Assembly (NCBI RefSeq): GCF_001579805.1
Contig: NZ_CP014546.1
Span: forward strand, 2,418,001-2,482,000
DNA: 64,000 nucleotides
Source: Pseudomonas azotoformans
GTDB lineage: Bacteria; Pseudomonadota; Gammaproteobacteria; Pseudomonadales; Pseudomonadaceae
Direction of reading: 5' to 3'
Part shown: piece by piece, positions 58,378-64,000 of the stretch
Layout: every line of letters begins with the position of its first letter
How positions within the stretch are numbered: position 1 is the stretch's first letter
Program-made: the position numbers and the translations under genes
The notes under the pieces: generated by a model
Seen by the model: the letters and a program-made list of their open reading frames with translations, nothing else
Told to the model about the DNA's origin: nothing
Database searches by the model: none

Positions 58378-60006
58378 TTACTTGCCGCTGACGCTCACGC
58401 CGTAGAAGGAGTTCAAGCCAAACGGGCTGATCTTGAAGTCCTGCACGGTGGAACGCATGGGTTGATACACCGTCGAGTGCGCGATAGGTGTCATCGGGAC
58501 AGCATCTTTGAGGATATGTTGCGCCTGCTTATACAGCTCGGTGCGTTTGGCGACGTCCGACGTAGCCTTGGCTTCTTTTACGATGCCGTCGAATTTCTTG
58601 TCGCACCATTTGGAGAAGTTGTTGCCTTGCAGCGAGTCGCAGCCGAACAGCACGTTCAGCCAGTTGTCCGGGTCACCATTGTCACCACTCCAGCCAATGA
58701 TCATGGCCTGGTTCTCGCCACCTTTGGAGCGCTTGATGTACTCGCCCCACTCGTAGCTGGTGATCTTCACGTTGAGACCGATCCTCTTCCAGTCGTTCTG
58801 CAGCATTTCTGCCATCAGCTTGGCGTTCGGGTTGTACGGACGCTGAACCGGCATGGCCCACAGAACGATTTCAGTCCCTTCCTTGACGCCCGCTTCCTTG
58901 AGCAGCGACTTGGCTTTCTCTGGGTCGTACTTGGCGTCCTTGATGGTGGTGTCATACGACCATTGGGTTGGTGGCATGGCGTTGACGGCCAGTTGGCCGG
59001 CGCCCTGGTACACGGAGTCGATGATCTGCTGCTTGTTCACCGACATGTCCAGCGCCTGGCGTACGCGCAGGTCGGCCAGCGGGTTAGGCTGGTCGCTGCC
59101 CTTGACCTTGTCCATGACGTTGTAGGCGATGTAGCCCAGGTTGAAACCGGCTTGGTGCGGCAGTTTCAGGTCCTTGTCATCGCCCAGCGCCTTGAGGTCG
59201 GCCGGACGTGGGAACAGGGTGATCTGGCATTCGTTTTTCTTGAGCTTCTGGATACGCACCGACGGGTCGGTAGTGATGGCGAAGATCAGGTTGTCGATCT
59301 TCACGTCTTCAGGTTTCCAGTAGTCTTTGTTGCCGGTGTAACGGATGTTCGAGTCTTTCTGATAGCTCTTGAACACGAACGGGCCAGTGCCGACCGGCTT
59401 CTGGTTGATGTCCGCGGCCTTGCCTTCTTTCAACAGTTGGGCGGCGTATTCAGCCGACTGGATCGAAGCGAAGCTCATTGCCAGGTTCTGGATGAAAGCG
59501 GCGTCCACGGTGCCAAGGGTGAACTTGACGGTATGGTCATCGACTTTCTCGATGTTCTTGATATTGGTGTCCATCCCCATGTCCGTGAAGTACGGGAACT
59601 CGGTGGGGTAGGCCTTACGGAACGGATCGTCCTTGTTGATCATGCGGTTGAACGTGAACAGCACGTCATCGGCATTGAAGGTACGGGTCGGTTTGAAGTA
59701 CGAGGTGGTGTGGAACTTGACGCCATCACGCAGGTGGAAGGTGTAGGTCAAGCCATCCGAAGACACGTCCCAGCTGGTGGCCAGCCCAGGAATCACAGCG
59801 GTGCCGCCGCGCTCAAACTGGGTCAGGCGGTTGAACATGGTTTCGGCCGAGGCATCGAAGTCTGTTCCGGTGGTGTACTGGCCTGGATCAAAACCGGCCG
59901 GGCTCCCTTCGGAGCAGAACACCAGGTTAGTCGCCGCTTGGGCGAAAGGAGCTGCGGCCATAAGGCCAGCGCTAACAATTAACGGAATGACTGCGTGTTT
60001 AAGCAT
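58378..60006 (-). CDS. DppA-like peptide-binding protein (third)
   Basis: A 542-residue periplasmic binding protein, closely related to its neighbours. Signal peptide about 1-25 (AQAAT). The start is the ATG of MLKHAV; an in-frame start eight codons earlier is less likely. Just upstream the leader reads GACAACAAATC, a CA-rich stretch resembling Hfq/Crc sites near start codons. Ends in a perfect hairpin. Confidence 0.92.
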   Translation of the reverse strand: MLKHAVIPLIVSAGLMAAAPFAQAATNLVFCSEGSPAGFDPGQYTTGTDFDASAETMFNRLTQFERGGTAVIPGLATSWDVSSDGLTYTFHLRDGVKFHTTSYFKPTRTFNADDVLFTFNRMINKDDPFRKAYPTEFPYFTDMGMDTNIKNIEKVDDHTVKFTLGTVDAAFIQNLAMSFASIQSAEYAAQLLKEGKAADINQKPVGTGPFVFKSYQKDSNIRYTGNKDYWKPEDVKIDNLIFAITTDPSVRIQKLKKNECQITLFPRPADLKALGDDKDLKLPHQAGFNLGYIAYNVMDKVKGSDQPNPLADLRVRQALDMSVNKQQIIDSVYQGAGQLAVNAMPPTQWSYDTTIKDAKYDPEKAKSLLKEAGVKEGTEIVLWAMPVQRPYNPNAKLMAEMLQNDWKRIGLNVKITSYEWGEYIKRSKGGENQAMIIGWSGDNGDPDNWLNVLFGCDSLQGNNFSKWCDKKFDGIVKEAKATSDVAKRTELYKQAQHILKDAVPMTPIAHSTVYQPMRSTVQDFKISPFGLNSFYGVSVSGK

Positions 60007-60224
60007 GTTGGCCTCATGATTTGTTGTCATTTTTGGTGGTGAGGGCGACCTCGTGAGTCGGCCTGCGGATACTTATGCAGGCGCCATACCCATTGCAAGA
60101 TGCTGAACCGTTACGAAGGTAAAACAGTGGTACGAACGTACAGGAATGTCGCAATTATGAAAGTTTGTACATATTTGCGTCTATTTCGAGGGTTTTTTCG
60201 GTGCAGGAGACGCACCAAAAATGA

Positions 60225-60254
60225 CCAACCGAGGCGTCTAGCGCACTCGGTTGG
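60225..60254 (-). terminator. hairpin after the fourth dppA-like gene
   Basis: Stem CCAACCGAG/CTCGGTTGG with a 12-base loop, then TCATTTTT on the minus strand, ten bases after the stop of the frameshifted gene. Confidence 0.7.
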
Positions 60255-60264
60255 GGCGTCGCTG

Positions 60265-61867
60265 TTACTTCTCTAGACTCACGCCGTAGAACGGCGTCAA
60301 GCCGAAGGGGCTTATCTTGAAGTCCTTGACTTCCTTACGCAGCGGTTGGAAAACCGTCGAGTTCGCAATAGGAGTTATAGGTACTTGTTCCTTAAGGATT
60401 TTTTGTGCCTGTTGATACCACTTGATGCGCTGCTCGCGGTCGTTGCTGACCTTGGCTTGCTGGACGAGTTTGTCATAGGCCGGGTTACACCATTTGGCGT
60501 AGTTGCTGCCCTTGACCGCAGCACAACTGTAGAGCACGCCCAGCCAGTTATCCGGGTCGCCATTGTCACCGGTCCAGCCATAAATCATCGCGTCATGCTC
60601 GCCATTCTTGGCGCGTTTGATGTATTCGCCCCATTCATAACTGACGATATTGGCCTTGATGCCGATTTTTTCCCAATCTTGCTGAATCATCTGTGCGGAC
60701 ATGCGCGCGTTGGGGTTGGAGGCGCGTTGCACGGTCATGGCCCACAGGTTGATGGTGGTACCGGGTGCAAACCCTGCTTCTTTTAGTAGCGCCTTGGCCT
60801 TCGCAGGATCGTGAGGCGCGTCCTTGATGCCGGGGTCATAAGACCACTGCGCAGGCGGCAGTGCGTTCTGCGCCAATTGTCCGGCGCTCTGGTACACGGC
60901 CTTGATGATTGCCGGCTTGTCGATTGCCATGTCCAGCGCCTGGCGCACCTTGAGCTGGTCCAGCGGCGGGTGGGTCACGTTGTAGGCAAGGAAGCCCAGG
61001 TTGAAACCGGCTTGTTGCAGGACACGCAGGTTCGGGTCCTGTTTCATCACCTCGATATCCGCAGGGCGCGGGTATCCGCTGACCTGGCATTCACCGGCCT
61101 TGAGCTTTTGCAGGCGCGCCGCCGCATCTGGCGTAATGGCGAACACCAGGTTGTCGAGCTTCACATCCTCGGGTTTCCAATACTGTTTGTTGGCCACGTA
61201 GCGGATCTGCGAATCCTTCTGGTAGCGCTTGAATATAAACGGCCCGGTGCCTACCGGTTTCTGGTTGATCTCTTCGGCCTTGCCTTGCTTGAGCAGTTGC
61301 GCGGCGTATTCGGCGGATTGCACCGAGGCGAAGCTCATGGCCAGGTTCTGCACGAACGACGCATCGACGTTGTTCAGGTTGAAGCGCACGGTGTGCTCGT
61401 CGAGTTTGTCGACGTTCTTGATCGTGGTGTTCAAGCCCATGTCGGTGAAGTACGGCGATTCGGAAGGGTAAGCCTGGCGAAACGGGCTTTGCGCATCCAG
61501 CAGGCGGTTGAAGGTAAACAGCACATCATCCGCGTTGAAGTTGCGGGTAGGGGTGAAGAAATCGGTGGTGTGGAACTTGACGCCATCGCGCAGGTGGAAC
61601 GTATACGTCAGGCCGTCCTTGGACACGTCCCAGCTCGTCGCCAGGGCCAGGCTCGACTTCGGTGCCGCCGCGCTTGAACTGGGTCAGGCGGTTGAACACG
61701 GTTTCGGCAGACGCATCAAAATCGGTGCCGCTGGTGTACTGGCTGGGGTCGAAACCGGCGGGGCTGGCTTCGGAGCAGTAGACCAGGGTACTGGCCGCCT
61801 GGGCCAGTGGCATAAACGCCAGCAGGCCGGCAGCGAGGAGGAGCGGTTTTAAGGCAATTCTTTCCAT
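60265..61867 (-). pseudogene. DppA-like peptide-binding protein (fourth), +1 frameshift near residue 75
   Basis: It starts MERIALKPLLL with a signal peptide (about 1-25). The first part reads to GGTEVEPG; the next frame then continues from LATSWDVSKDGLTYTFHL to a normal C-terminus. The break is at the GGG of 61644-61646 (plus strand CCAGGGCCAGG); removing one base restores 533 residues, matching the paralogues. The rest is intact and highly similar to the second and third copies, so an error in the sequence is likely. Confidence 0.88.
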
Positions 61868-61911
61868 GGAGACCCCTGAAGTGGCAGGCATATATAAGCT
61901 GCCCAAACGAA

Positions 61912-61938
61912 AACGGCGCTACCGAGGGTAACGCCGTT
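61912..61938 (-). terminator. terminator of the SIMPL gene
   Basis: A 12-pair stem AACGGCGTTACC/GGTAGCGCCGTT (one T-G) with a CTC loop, followed by TTCGTTT on the minus strand, 20 bases after the stop of the SIMPL gene. Confidence 0.8.
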
Positions 61939-61957
61939 CAGGTTTATCAGGTAGGGG

Positions 61958-62671
61958 TCACGGCATCTGCACTTCAATCACGCCATCGGCGCTCATGTTG
62001 ACCTGGCTGGTGCCGGCTTCCACTTCAGGCGTGGGTGCCGAATCGGCCATGGCCGCTTTCATCATCATGCCGCCACGGGCATACGGCATCGGGTAGCCGT
62101 TGGTGTTGAAGTTCAAGTTGACGATCTTGTAGCCCTTGCCACCCAGCGCATCGGTGGCCAGTTGCGCGCGTGCTTTAAACGCGGCGACTGCATCTTTGAG
62201 CAAGGCATCTTCGCTGGACTTGCGCGTGGCGTCGGCGATGGAGAACTCCATGTTGTCCATTTTCAGGGTGCTCTGCAGTTCACCAGTGAGCTTGGACAGC
62301 GCCGGGAAGTCCGCACTTTCGAGGCGCAGTTCGGCGCGCTCGCGCCAGCCAGTGATCTTCTGGTTCTTGCTGTCGTAGATCGGGTAGCTGTTGCGGCTGC
62401 CCTGGCGCAGGGTCACTGCTTTGACTTCGCGCGCCTGGCCCAAGGCCTTGTTCATGGTGGTGGTGATTTCAGCGGCGAGCTTGGCGGGGTCGCTGTTCTG
62501 GGATTCGGTGTAGAGGGTCACGATCATCTTGTCGCGGGCCACCTCCTGGCTGACCTCGGCGCGCAGGGAAATCTGGTTGTAGTTCAGTGCGTCAGCGGCC
62601 AGTGCTGGCAGGCTGACCAGGGTGCCGACGCTGAGGGTGAGGGCGGCTGCACTGCGAGTGAAACGAGACAT
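61958..62671 (-). CDS. periplasmic SIMPL (DUF541) domain protein
   Basis: A 237-residue exported protein with a signal peptide (about 1-26, PALAAD) and one SIMPL domain (about 30-230). Members contribute to oxidative stress tolerance or bind protein partners; the exact role here is unknown. A gene of this family next to roxS is known from P. aeruginosa, from memory. It is divergent from roxS and has its own terminator. Confidence 0.88.
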   Translation of the reverse strand: MSRFTRSAAALTLSVGTLVSLPALAADALNYNQISLRAEVSQEVARDKMIVTLYTESQNSDPAKLAAEITTTMNKALGQAREVKAVTLRQGSRNSYPIYDSKNQKITGWRERAELRLESADFPALSKLTGELQSTLKMDNMEFSIADATRKSSEDALLKDAVAAFKARAQLATDALGGKGYKIVNLNFNTNGYPMPYARGGMMMKAAMADSAPTPEVEAGTSQVNMSADGVIEVQMP

Positions 62672-62876
62672 GGAAGCTCCTTGAGATAGTCGTGTTGGGT
62701 ATGACTGTAGACGGTGGCATCGGGTTCTTCGGGTTTACACATTAGCTACAAGTTGCGGTGATGCCGACGAACGGTCATTGGCCTGACCTGCGGCAAAGAG
62801 CCACACACGCCGTGCCAGCCCGCCTGCTTCGTTTATACTCCTGCCGATCCGCCTGCAGCGCTCACCGGGAGAGCAC

Positions 62877-64000
62877 ATGCTCGCCGCCGTAAAACTGACT
62901 TCCGCCACCCGCCAGAACCTCTGGCGCCTGACGTTCATCCGTACCCTGGTACTGGCCGCACAGGCCGGCTCCGTCGGGCTTGCCTATTGGTTCGACCTGC
63001 TGCCGCTGCCGTGGCTGCAACTGGGCGTGACCCTCGGTTTCTCCACCGTGCTCTGTGTGTTCACCGCGATCCGGTTGCGTACCACGTGGCCGGTGACTGA
63101 GCTGGAATACGCCCTGCAATTGGCCTGCGACCTGTTTATCCACAGTGTGTTGCTGTATTTCTCCGGCGGTTCCACCAATCCGTTTGTTTCGTATTACCTG
63201 GTGCCGCTGACCATCGCTGCCGTGACTTTGCCGTGGCGCTATTCGGTGGTGCTGTCGGGTATTGCCCTGACGCTTTACACCTTGCTGTTGGCGCGGTTCT
63301 ACCCACTGCAAACCTTCCCGATCGCCCGGGAAAACCTGCAGATCTACGGGATGTGGCTGAGTTTCGCGCTGTCCGCTGCGGTGATCACCTTCTTCGCTGC
63401 GCGCATGGCCGAAGAACTGCGTCGCCAGGAAGAACTGCGCGCCATTCGCCGTGAAGAGGGCCTGCGCGACCAGCAACTCTTGGCCGTCGCCACCCAGGCT
63501 GCCGGCGCCGCCCATGAGCTGGGCACACCCCTGGCCACCATGAGCGTGCTGCTCAACGAAATGACCCAGGACCATCACGACCCGGCGCTGCAAGAAGACC
63601 TCGGCGTACTGCGCGAACAGGTCAAGCAGTGCAAGCAGACCCTGCAGCAACTGGTGCGCGCCGCCGAAGCCAATCGTCGCCTGGCGGTGGAAATGCAGGA
63701 CGTGACCCAGTGGCTCGACGAAGCCCTGAACCGCTGGCACCTGATGCGCCCCGAAGCCAGTTACCGTTTCCATCTGCTGGGCCAGGGCAGCGTGCCGCGC
63801 ATGGCGCCGCCACCGGACCTGACCCAGGCGCTGCTCAACCTGCTGAACAACGCCGCCGACGCTTGTCCCGAGGGGTTGGGCGTACAGTTGGATTGGGACG
63901 CCGAAGACGTGACCATCAGCATTCGTGACCACGGCGCGGGCGTGCCGCTGGCCATTGCCGAGCAGATCGGCAAACCCTTCTTTACCACCAAGGGCAAAGG
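62877..64000 (+). CDS. roxS: RoxS/RegB-family redox sensor histidine kinase, 3' end outside the window
   Basis: 374 residues are visible. Six hydrophobic helices (about 18-175) are followed by a HisKA region with H213 in GAAHELGTPLA and an ATPase domain with the N box NLLNNAADA. GGSTNPF at 97-103 matches the ubiquinone-binding GGxxNPF motif of RegB. In Pseudomonas this kinase with RoxR controls cyanide-insensitive oxidase and other respiratory genes. The window ends at FFTTKGKG (G2 box), with about 50 residues missing; roxR should follow. Confidence 0.93.
   Translation, partial: MLAAVKLTSATRQNLWRLTFIRTLVLAAQAGSVGLAYWFDLLPLPWLQLGVTLGFSTVLCVFTAIRLRTTWPVTELEYALQLACDLFIHSVLLYFSGGSTNPFVSYYLVPLTIAAVTLPWRYSVVLSGIALTLYTLLLARFYPLQTFPIARENLQIYGMWLSFALSAAVITFFAARMAEELRRQEELRAIRREEGLRDQQLLAVATQAAGAAHELGTPLATMSVLLNEMTQDHHDPALQEDLGVLREQVKQCKQTLQQLVRAAEANRRLAVEMQDVTQWLDEALNRWHLMRPEASYRFHLLGQGSVPRMAPPPDLTQALLNLLNNAADACPEGLGVQLDWDAEDVTISIRDHGAGVPLAIAEQIGKPFFTTKGK

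Overview
The window is a Pseudomonas chromosome segment, most likely from the P. fluorescens group. The evidence is the GC-rich codon use, the protein sequences, a REPIN with the TGTGGGAGCGGG core typical of that group, and a gene order that (from memory) follows P. aeruginosa PAO1 from bamD/rluD down to roxS (about PA4545 to PA4494). Nearly all of it is core genome. I see no prophage, insertion sequence, CRISPR array, integron or recognisable defence island.

Layout. 1-5.3 kb: bamD 5' end, rluD, pgeF, clpB with a heat-shock promoter, then a tRNA Asn-Pro-Lys-Pro cluster. 5.4-12.7 kb: a secreted isochorismatase-fold hydrolase with a LysR regulator, NADH dehydrogenase, DUF3094 and DUF1780 proteins, an AIDA-repeat autotransporter, a CbiM-like membrane protein and a small protein. 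12.7-19.1 kb: yacG, coaE, pilD and pilC on the minus strand, then pilA, a Wzy_C-type candidate pilin glycosyltransferase, tRNA-Thr and nadC. The usual pilB is missing between pilC and pilA. 19.3-26.3 kb: a DUF1631 protein, ampD-ampE, a chemoreceptor, a zinc-ribbon membrane protein and a TatD hydrolase. 26.3-33.1 kb: the fructose phosphotransferase locus (cra and fruBKA), with a Cra operator between them. 33.2-42.6 kb: a PhoD phosphatase, the piuB/piuA/piuC iron-uptake genes, a Sel1 protein and speC. 42.9-48.4 kb: a REPIN, a betaine/choline-type ABC operon and prfC. 48.5-49.1 kb: two small exported acidic proteins. 49.2-61.9 kb: a peptide-transport cluster (dppFDCB, four DppA-like binding proteins and an OprD-type porin). 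62-64 kb: a SIMPL protein and the 5' part of roxS.

How genes work together. FruB-FruK-FruA import fructose as fructose-1-phosphate, the known Cra inducer, and convert it to fructose-1,6-bisphosphate. The porin, binding proteins and DppBCDF form a complete outer-to-inner membrane peptide route. PiuA (receptor), PiuC (hydroxylase) and PiuB (membrane reductase) form an iron-siderophore module. PilD, PilC and PilA remain, but no assembly ATPase is encoded beside them.

Most notable result: four genes (nadC, fruA, piuA and one dppA copy) each carry one extra base, and in every case it lengthens a G or C run at a GGCC tetranucleotide. Otherwise they are intact at family length. A systematic sequence error is the simplest explanation, but a real GGCC-linked mutational process cannot be excluded from the sequence alone. 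I did not find a convincing undescribed multi-gene system. The best candidates for new biology are the pilB-less pilin/glycosyltransferase locus, the autotransporter with paired upstream palindromes, the terminator-like hairpin in the speC leader and the paired small acidic exported proteins.
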